A stretch of 64,000 nt of DNA from Mycobacterium haemophilum DSM 44634 (GCF_000340435.2 NZ_CP011883.2:1274607-1338606); one strand, 5' to 3'. Counted from the stretch's first letter, positions 26,421-35,447 are shown. Notes: a model not told the origin generated them from the sequence alone. Program-made: numbers and translations.

Positions 26421-27422
26421 GTGATGTCGGCATCGGAAGTCGCGGGTCGCGACGATTCGGACGGCGTATCTGCGGATGCGCTGCGGTACGCCGACGTTGA
26501 GTGCCTGTCGACGTTACGTACAGACGGCGCCATGCGGAGCGGGTCGCTGCCGGATCGGTTTAGTGATAGGCCGGCTGGTAAGGATGGCAGCGGCGACGCG
26601 AAAGACCGAAGCAGTGGATGGTCTTACGGTGATCCCGATTGCGAGCAGGGCAGCGCCCGTGACGGCCTATTGCAGGTGATGCCCGCTGCGCTGGATCGCG
26701 GGGAGTTTTTCCTCGTCTACCAGCCGATTGTCCGGCTTAACGACAAACGCTTCATCGGCGTCGAGGCGCTACTGCGCTGGGCGCACCCGACGCTGGGCAC
26801 CCTGCTCCCGGCGCGATTCATCGGCCTCGCCGAGCGAAACGGCATGATCGTGCCGCTCACTGCCTTCGTGATTGAGCAGGCCTGCCGACACATTCGCAAC
26901 TGGCGTGACGACAGCACCAACCCACGACCATTCGTCAGCGTCAACGTCTCGGCCCGCAACGTCCAGGATCCTGGGTTTCTCCCGATGGTCGAGCGGGTGC
27001 TCGGCGACACCGGCCTACCTGCCCACGCGTTGCAGCTCGAACTTACCGAGAACGCGAGCCTGAGCATAGATGAGGCATCGATCACCAGGCTGCAGGAACT
27101 GTCCGCCATCGGTGTGGGTATTGCGATCGATGACTTCGGCACCGGATTCTCTAGCCTCGCTTATTTGCGTAACCTGCCCGTCGACATGGTCAAACTCGCC
27201 GGCGAGTTCATCGAGAACCTCGGCGGCGACATCCACGGTCGGCTGGCTGATGAACAGATCACCCGAGCAATGATTGATCTCGCCTTCAAGCTTGGGATCA
27301 CTGTCTGCGCAAAGCGAGTCGAAACGCCCGGTCAAGCCGCCCGGTTGCGTGACTTCGGTTGCGACGCCGCCCAAGGCTGGCACTTTGCGAAGGCGCTACC
27401 GGCCGACTTCTTCACCGAGTAG
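26421..27422 (+). CDS. stand-alone EAL-domain protein, active site altered
   Basis: 333 residues from a GTG at 26421. After an 80-residue low-complexity N-terminus, an EAL domain covers about residues 85-330: GVEALLRWAHP (EAL motif intact), VNVSARNVQDP (metal Asn), LELTENASL, IAIDDFGTGFSSL (metal Asp pair intact) and VDMVKLAGEFI (Lys intact). The usual AEGVET reads AKRVET here, an acidic-to-lysine change in the ExVE motif. c-di-GMP hydrolysis may therefore be lost or weak, leaving a c-di-GMP-binding effector. It is similar to Rv1357c by recollection. Confidence 0.87.
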   Translation: MMSASEVAGRDDSDGVSADALRYADVECLSTLRTDGAMRSGSLPDRFSDRPAGKDGSGDAKDRSSGWSYGDPDCEQGSARDGLLQVMPAALDRGEFFLVYQPIVRLNDKRFIGVEALLRWAHPTLGTLLPARFIGLAERNGMIVPLTAFVIEQACRHIRNWRDDSTNPRPFVSVNVSARNVQDPGFLPMVERVLGDTGLPAHALQLELTENASLSIDEASITRLQELSAIGVGIAIDDFGTGFSSLAYLRNLPVDMVKLAGEFIENLGGDIHGRLADEQITRAMIDLAFKLGITVCAKRVETPGQAARLRDFGCDAAQGWHFAKALPADFFTE

Positions 27423-28876
27423 TGGGTCGGCGTAGTGGGCATAGATTTGTGGTGGCTTGCGGCCAGCAAACCGCGGCGCGTGTCAATTGGTTATAGCGGT
27501 GAGCGAGGTCCCCCATCGATCGGGGTTACCCCATCGACGAGGCCAAATTCAACCGTCACAAACCTTGAGTAATGCTGCGAGCAAAGCTCCTAGGTCTGTA
27601 AATGACACCCGGCGGGGCGGTGCGTAGAGGGGACCGCATCTCCCCGCCGGGGAACCACCGAAATTTCGGGTAGCTCTGATGAGGGCCGCGGTGCTGCCCT
27701 GGTTCGGGAAGGTACGCGCATGGTCGCCGTAGTTCCGCGATGGTGCTCGACTTCGACACATACTGGCGCGGGGGAGGTGCCGCGTCTCGTGGGTGTGGGT
27801 GCCCAGGTCGCCACCGCTGACCACGGTCCTGCTGCGCTTTGGTTTTATCGGTTGTCCCGCAAGCGTTTTCGGCCTGGCCCCCTGGAGCGCTTCCTTGGCG
27901 CCGGGTTGGGTTTGGGGGCATCCATCACTCGGTTTGCCAGCTCAGTGGCAAGGCAGGGCCAAGACCTGCACCGAGTGAGACCTGCGGGTTGGATAACACC
28001 ACTTACAGTTCGCTTCCGCAAGACAAGCTGTGTCTCTTGTTAGAGATTGAAGTGCGCGACGATAGCCGTAACGAATTGGTCGCGCTGACCGATACCTATT
28101 GCGAGTCGACCGAGCCGAAGGTTGGATGTGCTGTGTGAAATCGTTGCCGCGGGATAACCGCACCTGTGCTGGCAATCGGTTCCGGTGGGCTTGGGTGCTG
28201 GGTTGCGTTGCGGTAAATGCTGTCCCGTACCTGTGACGCATCGGCAAGGCAATGTCCTTGTTGCGCTTATGAAGTTCAGCGCCCCCTATTTGCATTGGCC
28301 GCTCTCAAGCTGACCTACGGCTACGGGCCAAGGTAACCAACGGTTCCGGCTCATGCGCCCGCCAGGATTTGGTCAGTCGGCGCCCTATTCTTCAAAGGCA
28401 ATTCTGGTCCAACGACCGGTCGCTATCGCGCCTATAGCACCGATTAAATCAACCAATGGAGGTCGCGCCTAAACAACCCATTAACTGGTTCTGACAATAT
28501 CTCGAGCAACGTTGCGCGAATCGCGCCTGCCGGCGCAAACCCGTCGAAATAACGATCGACGGCATCAGTACCAACCGGGGTCAGGCACGACCGATCCGTT
28601 ACCACGGATTATATAGTTTTGCCTATTCGTGCACGCGAGAGTCGTGGACTCAGATGTCGAAAGACAACATATCTGCGCAGCACGCGCAATACGCCGCAAA
28701 ATGCGGAGATTGTGCGCAGTATGCGCAACACGATTCGATAGCAGTTCGAATCATGTCATAAAAACGACTGGCTGGATATCGCCAGAGGTTGCGGCGGGTC
28801 CTACTGGACCACGCTATTTGCCGCATATGCAATAACGCTCTGTGTAACCGATTGACACTCAACAGATTGGAGAATC
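27423..28876. other. long non-coding or decayed stretch before the acyltransferase gene
   Basis: About 1.45 kb with only short overlapping frames. 27830-27960 can be read as a possible transposase-like scrap (RKRFRPGPLERFLGAG) but too little remains to name. 28300-28620 becomes AT-rich. 28680-28720 holds a nested inverted repeat described separately. I see no intact gene. Confidence 0.5.
28684..28716. promoter_or_regulatory. nested dyad upstream of the acyltransferase gene
   Basis: gcgcaat acg ccgca aaa tgcgg ag attgtgcgc: an exact CCGCA/TGCGG inner palindrome (28694-28706) flanked by GCGCAAT and ATTGTGCGC arms. It lies about 160 bases before the ATG at 28877. Candidate regulator binding site; no protein can be assigned. 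Confidence 0.4.
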
Positions 28877-29632
28877 ATGACCACCGCTCAACCTTATGCT
28901 GTCGCGACGCAAGAGTTGCGTCTTCGGGAAAACCTCAGTGTGTGGGTTCCCGACGCACAATGCCGGCTTGTGGTATCGCAGCCGGCGCTTGATCGCACGT
29001 TGTGGGATGAATACCTTGACGGCGCGTTTCGCGCCTACAGCAAACACGGAGTTCAGTGTACCCTAGATCCTAATGCTAGTGGTGGTAATGATACACGCTT
29101 ATTTTTCGCCGCGGTAAATATGCAAGGACGGGTGGTCGGAGGTGCGCGCGTGATTGGTCCGCTGGGGTCCGCCGAGGATTCGCATGCGGTGGTTGAGTGG
29201 GCAGGTAGTCCCGGACTGCCCGCGGTGCGCAAGATGATCAATGATCGTGTGCCGTTTGGGGCCGTGGAGCTGAAGACCGCGTGGGTTGAAAGCGGATCTG
29301 ATCGCCGTGATCCGATTGCTGCGGCTTTGGCGCGTGCCATACCTTTAAGCATGCCCCTGTTAGATATTCAGTTCGTTATGGGGACCGCGGCAGCCCATGC
29401 ACTGGGCCGTTGGTGTTCTTCAGGGGCAGTAATCGCAGAGGAAATCTCGGCTGTGGCATACCCGGATGAACGCTACCGAACAATGATGTACTGGTGGGAC
29501 CGCCGTACATTAGCTAACTATGCTGAGCCGAAGCAATGGTCAAGAATGCTTATCGAGTCGCGCAAGCTTATGCGCCATGCGGACGCGCTGAGCGTAACTA
29601 CCGCAGCAGCCCCGGGAACCGGTTCTTTGTGA
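28877..29632 (+). CDS. GNAT-fold acyltransferase, autoinducer-synthase/FeeM-like
   Basis: 251 residues, GGAG seven bases before the ATG. The layout resembles acyl-homoserine-lactone synthases and N-acyl amino acid synthases: an N-terminal substrate loop (TLWDEYLDGAFRAYSKHGVQ), a central strand pair (DTRLFFAAVNMQGRVVGGAR), and VELKTAWVESG followed by a helix that would hold the acyl/pantetheine donor. Invariant LuxI residues cannot all be matched, so AHL synthesis is not claimed; an N-acyl transfer to a small amine or peptide is plausible. It precedes a P450, a short ORF and an E1/nitroreductase fusion in the same direction. Confidence 0.65.
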   Translation: MTTAQPYAVATQELRLRENLSVWVPDAQCRLVVSQPALDRTLWDEYLDGAFRAYSKHGVQCTLDPNASGGNDTRLFFAAVNMQGRVVGGARVIGPLGSAEDSHAVVEWAGSPGLPAVRKMINDRVPFGAVELKTAWVESGSDRRDPIAAALARAIPLSMPLLDIQFVMGTAAAHALGRWCSSGAVIAEEISAVAYPDERYRTMMYWWDRRTLANYAEPKQWSRMLIESRKLMRHADALSVTTAAAPGTGSL

Positions 29633-29724
29633 CGGATGACCACGACGATTGTCTCGTACCCCGCCCGTGCATAATGCGCTTCGAGTAGAGCATGGCGGTG
29701 CGTAACTGATGTGGAAGGCGAAAC

Positions 29725-30665
29725 ATGGTGCAGAAGAAGCGGATTGCGTTGTTACCGTTGGCTCCAAAGAATCCACTGCCTTATCGCCAGCGCGCTCGCG
29801 CGGTGCGATCATTTCATACCGGCATCGACCAACTTTGCGAAGCCGGTGGTCCGATCACTCGAGTTACGTTCGAGCCGAAATGGTTAATGCCTCCGGTGGT
29901 AGCGACATCCCCGGAGGCCATTCACGATATCCTTACCAACAAAGACGGTTCGGTCGACAAAACGAGCCGGTTGTTATCCGAATTTCGCCGGGTGCTTGGG
30001 GCGAACTTGTTTGATCTGCCGAACGAGGCGTGGTTACCGCGCAGGCGAACACTGCCGCCGATTTTCACCGAGCAGAAGATCGCGGCGTTCGGTGGGCACG
30101 TGACTGAGGCCGCCGAGTCGGTTGTGGCGGCGTGGAGTGCGTTGTGGCAGCTTGGCCGGCACGCTGCTATTCAGGACCGTGTCGCCGCCGAGGTGGCCAT
30201 GCTGCCCGATCGGAAATTGACTCCCGATGATGTGGCGGCGCTGCCTGACACGGTGCAGGTGCTATATGAGGCTTTGCGGTTGTGCCTGCGACCTCGACGT
30301 CGCGGATGGTTACCCGCGACGTCGAGGCCGCAGGCTACCGGATCGAGGCCGGCACCATGCTGCTCTTCGGACGCCTTGCCGTGCAACGAGATCCGGCGTT
30401 GCGGGAAAAGTCGTTGGTGTTTGATCCGGACCGGTTCGGCCCGGCGAACGCGAAGGGTCGCAACCGATGGCAATACGTGCCGTTCGGCGCTGGGCCCAGG
30501 GCGTGCATCAGGGATCATTTCGCGATGCTCGAAGTTATCCTGGGGCTGGCTACCTTCATCCGCCGAGCTAGAGTGCACTCGTTGGTCGACGGTTTCCCAC
30601 TGGCGGCACCGTTCACCGTGGTTGCCGGCGCCCCGATTTGGGCCCGCATTCACCGGCGCGGGTGA
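29725..30665 (+). pseudogene. cytochrome P450, internally deleted and frameshifted
   Basis: N-terminal part in one frame from the ATG at 29725 (NPLPYRQRARAVRSFHTGID, LFDLPNEAWLPRRRTLPPIF) to about residue 140, then directly HAAIQDRVAAEVAML and VLYEALRLC. Roughly 130 residues including the oxygen-binding I helix are missing. At 30284-30335 the frame shifts, and the heme-binding end is in another frame: VPFGAGPRACIRDHFAMLEV, where the conserved Gly after the Cys loop is Arg. Three lesions make it non-functional. The frameshift coincides with a 22-bp near-perfect palindrome. The gene would have been co-transcribed with the GNAT and E1/nitroreductase genes. Confidence 0.88.
30284..30335. repeat. 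22-bp near-perfect inverted repeat at the P450 frameshift
   Basis: Arms 30284-30305 and 30314-30335 match at 21 of 22 positions with an 8-base loop (atggttac). The right arm encodes the conserved VTRDVEAAG region in the proper frame; the left arm replaces the expected codons after EALRLC. This is what a template-switch copy of the right arm into the left would give. Confidence 0.8.
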
Positions 30666-30676
30666 TTGGAGGCCAG

Positions 30677-30751
30677 ATGACCGAAGATGGGTACCCCGCT
30701 ATACCAGCTTGGCGTATGGGCGCAATCCAGGAGCCGACGATTGAGCGATGA
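30677..30751 (+). CDS. 24-residue small ORF between P450 and E1/nitroreductase gene
   Basis: ATG at 30677, GGAGG four bases upstream (30668-30672), TGA at 30749-30751. The peptide begins MTEDGYPAIPAW and ends in a charged IER tail; Tyr6 and Trp12 are the only aromatic residues. Its stop overlaps the probable TTG start of the next gene (30741), giving translational coupling. Short peptides next to a P450 and an E1-like enzyme recall ribosomal peptide natural product systems. It could equally be a leader peptide or the frameshifted former N-terminus of the next gene. Confidence 0.4.
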   Translation: MTEDGYPAIPAWRMGAIQEPTIER

Positions 30752-32870
30752 ACGTGATATGAACCCGCCCGCACAGGTTCTGGTCCCCGATGACCCCGCT
30801 GATGCCGCGATGCTGCAGCGGTTGCGCGCCGATCCCAAGGTTGACTTTATCGACCATCGCGAGCGACAACTGCAGGAGTTGCTCAGCTTGCGGCCGGCAC
30901 CGGATCCGGAGTTGGTCGCCGAACAAGCCCGGTGGGTGTACTACCCATGGCGACGGGCGGTCGTGGCGGTGCTGGGCCCCCGCGGGTTCCGCGCGGTGAG
31001 GCTGGACCGCAACCGCCACGAGATCACCGCCGAGGAGCAGGCTCGGTTGGGTGCGTTGCGCATCGGTGTCGCTGGGCTGAGTGTGGGGCATGTGATCGCC
31101 CACACTCTGGCCGTCCAGGGCTTGTGCGGCCAGTTACGCTTGGCCGACTTCGACCACCTGGAGCTGTCCAACCTCAACCGGGTGCCCGCCACGGTGTTCG
31201 ACCTCGGCCTTAATAAGGCCGAGGCGGCGGCGCGCCGTATCGCCGAGCTGGACCCGTATCTGATGGTGCGAACGTTTGATGCCGGCTTGACGCTAGACAA
31301 CATGGATGAGTTCCTCAAGGGTCTGGATATCGTTGTGGAGGAATGCGATTCGCTGGACATGAAGGTTGTCGTTCGGGAGAGAGCACGCAGCCGCGGCATT
31401 CCAGTACTGATGGCGACTAATGACCGTGGCCTGGTCGATGTTGAGCGGTTCGACTTGGAACCGCAGCGCCCGATTTTGCACGGTCTGCTTAGTGGCCTCG
31501 ACACCGGGTTGCTTCCTGGGATGAGCAGCCGCGAGAAGGTCCCGTACGTCTTGCGCATTCTCGAGGCAGAACGGTTGTCGCCCCGCTTCGCCGCGTCGCT
31601 GGTCGAGATCGATCGCTCACTGTCGACCTGGCCCCAACTGGCGGGGGATGTAGTGCTTGGAGCTACGGCGCTGGTCGAGGCGGTGCGCCGCATCGGTCTT
31701 GGGGAAGAGCTACGTTCGGGACGTACCCGTATCGACGTCGGCTCGGCGCTCAATCAACTCGTCGAGCCAGACATGGCTATGGATCGTCACGAGGAGACGA
31801 CACCGTATTCAGAACCCGTACTATCCGGGACTGCGGGGCTTATCGCCGCTGCCGCGATCCGCGCACCGTCGGGCGGAAATCAGCAGCCCTGGCACGTCGA
31901 AGCAGGCCCTGAGGCCCTGGTAATTCGGATTGCGCCGGAACACACCGAGGCCCTCGACGTCGGTTTCCGTGCCAGCGCCGTCGCCGTGGGTGCAGCGTTG
32001 TTCAACGCCAAGGTTGCGGCCGCGGCCCATGGTGTGCTCGGACCGGTAAGCCTGGCTGAAGATGTTGACGGCGTGCCGCTGCGGGTCACCCTGGGTCTGG
32101 GTGAGGGGCAAAATCCCGACTTGGCGGCCATCTACGAGTCGATGCTGGCCCGTGAGACCAACCGCCACCACGGCACGCCGACCGCGGTCTCGGCCGAAAC
32201 GATTGACGTGCTTCATGCGACCGCGGCGGCCGAAGGCGCGCGGCTGCACCTGTTGACCACACGTGATGATATCGCCCGAGCGGCCATGATTCTGGCCGCT
32301 GCCGACCGTACGCGGTACCTGACGCCGCGGCTGCACGAGGAGATGATTTCGGAGCTGCGATGGCCGGGAGATCCATCTCCGGAAACTGGGATCGATGTGT
32401 GCAGTCTCGAAATGGGTCACGATCGACTTGCTGAGTTGGACGTGGCTCGTCGTACTGACGTAATGGAACACTTGGCACAGTGGAACGCCGGCGCAGAGCT
32501 GGGCCAAGACACCTACGACCGTGTCGTGGCCAGTTCAGCGCTGGTAGTGGTCTCGGTGCACGGGCGCGAGTTGAGCGACTACGCCCGCGGCGGATCGGCT
32601 GTTGAGGCGGTATGGATCGCCGCGCAGCAGCATGGACTTGCCGTGCAGCCGGTTTCGCCGGTATTCCTGTACGCTCACGACGCCAACGAGCTACACGAAC
32701 TGTCTGCGCAGTTCGCTGACGAGTTGGGTCGGCTGCGCAACGATTTCCACCGCCTGGTGCGCATCCCGGTCGATGACTCCCTCGTACTGGTACTGCGACT
32801 AGCTATTGCGGGGCCCACGTCAGTGCGGAGCCGCCGCAGTGTTGACCGTATCAGGTTGCTGTCGGTGTGA
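30741..32870 (+). CDS. moeY: E1-like (ThiF/MoeB) adenylating domain fused to nitroreductase (Rv1355c/MoeY type)
   Basis: About 709 residues from the TTG at 30741, chosen because AGGAG (30729-30733) lies seven bases upstream; an ATG at 30759 and a codon at 30687 are alternatives. The first half is a ThiF-family Rossmann domain: LRIGVAGLSVGH near residue 106, DFDHLELSNLNR near 140 (nucleotide contacts), VVEECDSLDMK. The zinc-binding CxxC pairs of MoeB are absent. From about residue 370 it is an FMN nitroreductase (IRAPSGGNQQPWHVE, VVSVHGRELSDYARGG). Despite the name moeY, molybdopterin work is unproven. E1-like and FMN dehydrogenase proteins together also occur as the C and B parts of azole-forming peptide machinery. 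Confidence 0.85.
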   Translation: MSDERDMNPPAQVLVPDDPADAAMLQRLRADPKVDFIDHRERQLQELLSLRPAPDPELVAEQARWVYYPWRRAVVAVLGPRGFRAVRLDRNRHEITAEEQARLGALRIGVAGLSVGHVIAHTLAVQGLCGQLRLADFDHLELSNLNRVPATVFDLGLNKAEAAARRIAELDPYLMVRTFDAGLTLDNMDEFLKGLDIVVEECDSLDMKVVVRERARSRGIPVLMATNDRGLVDVERFDLEPQRPILHGLLSGLDTGLLPGMSSREKVPYVLRILEAERLSPRFAASLVEIDRSLSTWPQLAGDVVLGATALVEAVRRIGLGEELRSGRTRIDVGSALNQLVEPDMAMDRHEETTPYSEPVLSGTAGLIAAAAIRAPSGGNQQPWHVEAGPEALVIRIAPEHTEALDVGFRASAVAVGAALFNAKVAAAAHGVLGPVSLAEDVDGVPLRVTLGLGEGQNPDLAAIYESMLARETNRHHGTPTAVSAETIDVLHATAAAEGARLHLLTTRDDIARAAMILAAADRTRYLTPRLHEEMISELRWPGDPSPETGIDVCSLEMGHDRLAELDVARRTDVMEHLAQWNAGAELGQDTYDRVVASSALVVVSVHGRELSDYARGGSAVEAVWIAAQQHGLAVQPVSPVFLYAHDANELHELSAQFADELGRLRNDFHRLVRIPVDDSLVLVLRLAIAGPTSVRSRRSVDRIRLLSV

Positions 32871-32887
32871 GTGGATAAGGTAATGCC

Positions 32888-34723
32888 ATGAGCCGCACCC
32901 TGGACGAGCTAGTTACCCAGGTGGCTTCGCAGCTGATGGCGGCCACTGCCACCACCGCGGTCCCGTTCAGTGAGCGGGTGCTGGCCCTCATGGTGGAGCA
33001 CTTCGGCGTCGACGTGAGCTTTCTTCGCCACAATGACCACGATATTCATGCGACCAGGCTCGTCGCGGAGTGGCCGCCACGCGACTATGGGCCCGACCCA
33101 GACCCGATTGGCGTGGTGTATTTCGCTGACGCCGACTCAGTCTTTGCGATGATCGAGAACTTGAAAGAGCCGTTGGTTTTGCGTCCCGAGCCGGCCAACG
33201 CCGACTATCAGCGTCGCATCCAGAAGGGCACCGCGGTGCCTGCTGTTTCCCTTGCGCAGGTGCCGCTGCTGTCCGGAGAGGTCACCACTGGCACCCTCGG
33301 GTTTGTAAAGCATGGCGACCGGGAATGGCACAGCGATGAGCTGAACGCGTTGCAAGCGATCGCAACCCTTTTCGCCCAGCTGCAGGCTCGCATCGTTGCT
33401 GAAGAACAATTGCGCTACTTGGCCGAACACGATGATCTGACCGGGCTGCTGAACCGTCGAGCCCTAATCGCGCACCTTGATGAGAGGCTGGCCGAGGGTC
33501 AGTGCGGCCCGGTGACGCTGCTTTTCCTGGACCTCGATCGGCTCAAAGCGGTCAACGACTACCTCGGTCACAACGCCGGTGACCGGCTGATCAAAGTCTT
33601 CGCCGACCGGCTGCGCGAGGCAGCCGAAGATCGGACGATTATTGCCCGTTTCGGCAGAGACGAGTTCGTCGTGGTGCCCGCTGAGCCGATATCGGTCGAT
33701 GCTGCCGAGTCGTTCGCCCATCGCTTGCAGACGCGGCTGCAAAACCAAGTGGTGATCGACGGTGAGATACTTACCCGCACCGTGAGCATCGGTGTCGCCA
33801 CCGGTCTTCCGGGACATGACAGCACGTCGGACCTGCTGCGCTGGGCCGATCACGCGTCGCTATCGGCGAAAAGCGCCGGCGGCAGCAAGGTCGCGGTTCT
33901 TAGCCACGAGCTCAGCACACAGCACGCGCTGCAAACCGACGTTGAACTGCACCTGGAAGGGATCATCGATACCGACCTGGTGCTGCACTACCTCCCCGAG
34001 GTGGACATGCGGACCGGTAAAGTCCTGGGTGCTGAGGCGCTGGTACGCTGGCAGCACCCGACGCGGGGGTTGCTGTTTCCCGACTCATTCATCCCGGTGG
34101 CCGAATCGATCAACCTCGCAGGGAAGCTGGGCCGGATGGTAATGCGCTTGGCATGCGCGGAATTCAGTCGATGGCGTTCAGCCGGTGTGGGACTTGATGC
34201 GCTGTTGCGCGTCAATGTCTCGCCAGTGCAGTTGGTCGCCGAGGGTTTTGTTGACATAGTGGCGTGCACTCTCGATGAATTCGGTCTCGACAGCAGCACA
34301 GTATGTCTGGAAATCACCGAAAGTGCGGTGGTCCAAGACATCGAGCCCACTCGAAAGACACTTGCCGGGCTTAAGGAGGTCGGAGTGCACCTGGCCATCG
34401 ACGACTTCGGCACCGGTTACAGTGTGCTGACCCATCTGAAATCCTTGCCGGTGGACACCATCAAAATCGACAGAGGCTTCGTCACTGAAATAGGCTGCAA
34501 CGCAAGCGATTTGGCGATCGTTCGGGCGATCATGGCGCTAGCCAAGGAGTTTGAACTCGAAGTCGTCGCTGAAGGCGTCGAGACCACCACTGCTGCGCAG
34601 GTATTGCTGAAGTTGGGTTGTCATCGCGCGCAAGGATTCCTATTCTCGCGTCCCGTCAACGGCGCGACGATGGAATCGCTACTAGCCAAAGGCATCATGC
34701 CCGTGGAGCTTCTCACGGGTTAG
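32888..34723 (+). CDS. GAF-GGDEF-EAL c-di-GMP protein (copy 1, degenerate GGDEF)
   Basis: 611 residues, 17 bases after moeY. GAF-like sensor (1-175; FLRHNDHDIHATRLVAEWPP, GVVYFADADSVFA), GGDEF domain (180-345) with DDLTGLLNRRALI but RFGRDEFVV instead of GGDEF, so diguanylate cyclase activity is doubtful, and an EAL domain (355-605) with GAEALVRW, IDDFGTGYSVL, IKIDRGFV and VVAEGVET all intact, so phosphodiesterase activity is likely. No RxxD inhibitory site precedes the GGDEF motif. Architecture and neighbour match Rv1354c by recollection. Confidence 0.9.
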   Translation: MSRTLDELVTQVASQLMAATATTAVPFSERVLALMVEHFGVDVSFLRHNDHDIHATRLVAEWPPRDYGPDPDPIGVVYFADADSVFAMIENLKEPLVLRPEPANADYQRRIQKGTAVPAVSLAQVPLLSGEVTTGTLGFVKHGDREWHSDELNALQAIATLFAQLQARIVAEEQLRYLAEHDDLTGLLNRRALIAHLDERLAEGQCGPVTLLFLDLDRLKAVNDYLGHNAGDRLIKVFADRLREAAEDRTIIARFGRDEFVVVPAEPISVDAAESFAHRLQTRLQNQVVIDGEILTRTVSIGVATGLPGHDSTSDLLRWADHASLSAKSAGGSKVAVLSHELSTQHALQTDVELHLEGIIDTDLVLHYLPEVDMRTGKVLGAEALVRWQHPTRGLLFPDSFIPVAESINLAGKLGRMVMRLACAEFSRWRSAGVGLDALLRVNVSPVQLVAEGFVDIVACTLDEFGLDSSTVCLEITESAVVQDIEPTRKTLAGLKEVGVHLAIDDFGTGYSVLTHLKSLPVDTIKIDRGFVTEIGCNASDLAIVRAIMALAKEFELEVVAEGVETTTAAQVLLKLGCHRAQGFLFSRPVNGATMESLLAKGIMPVELLTG

Positions 34724-34781
34724 AGCCCAGCGCCGAACGAATGCCAGATTCACCGATGTGAAACCTGAACGCCAGCTAATC

Positions 34782-35447
34782 CTACTTAGGTTTGTGCGCG
34801 TTGACCAACAACGCCGGCAACTTGGCTCGACCCTTGTCGTCAACCGGGCAAGGCGGGACCGACAGGTCGGGAATCGGTGGCAGTTTGACATGCACGAATG
34901 CCGGGCGAATCTCGTCGAGCTGCCAGTACTTGACGATAGCTTCGCGTAATTCCTCGTGGGAGAACAGGTTCGGTACGGGAAACGGCGAGTCGGCCGGCAG
35001 AGCGTCAGTGGTGAACACCAGCACATACATCGCCGCGCCAGGCTTCGCTGCGTGGTGCACCAGCGCAGGTAGTCGTCGCGGGCTTCGACCGGCAAGGAGT
35101 GCAACAGGATGCAGTCCAACACCGTGTCGAAGCGTTCGTGGTAGCCGGTGAGTGACCTGAGGTCACCCTACACGAACGTCGCCGTGCTCAGCCCCCGTTC
35201 TTCGGCGCGCTTGACAGCTGCCCCGATCGCCGCCACTGACAGTCGATGCCCACGACCCGGTAGCCCCGCGAAGCCAGATCTAACGCAACATCCCCGGTCC
35301 TGCAGCCCGCATCGAGAACATCACCGACAACTTTGCCGTCGCGGATCAACTCGGCGATCGCCGGCTGGGGTTCTCCGATATTCCACGGCGGTGGCAGGCG
35401 AAAACCTCGTTGCGATAGGTCGCATCCCAATCCATGATTTCAGGCAT
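34782..35447 (-). pseudogene. class I methyltransferase, multiply frameshifted
   Basis: Starting at the ATG at 35447 (MPEIMDWDATYR), the frame shifts into GFRLPPPWNIGEPQPAI and VVGDVLDAGCRTGDVALDLA (SAM motif I, 35188-35430), then into MLDCILLHSLPVEARDDYLR, and again into AAKPGAAMYVLVFTTDALPA with an intact C-terminus at 34782-35060. At least three frame changes are needed to read one protein. Similar in type to mycobacterial Rv1403c/Rv1405c methyltransferases. Non-functional. Confidence 0.8.

Noticed and set aside
27720..28138. Frames of 60-107 codons that might encode a transposase piece
   Set aside because: Three overlapping frames compete, none has a start with a ribosome binding site, and similarity to any transposase is too weak to name.
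28680..28720. Possible CRISPR-like or iterated repeat
   Set aside because: The gcgca-containing words are irregular and form a dyad, not direct repeats with spacers. No CRISPR array or cas gene was seen anywhere in the window.
28877..29632. Calling the GNAT protein an acyl-homoserine lactone synthase
   Set aside because: The invariant LuxI residues could not all be placed by eye, and no LuxR with an autoinducer-binding domain is present; the nearby LuxR-type protein is of the ATPase class.
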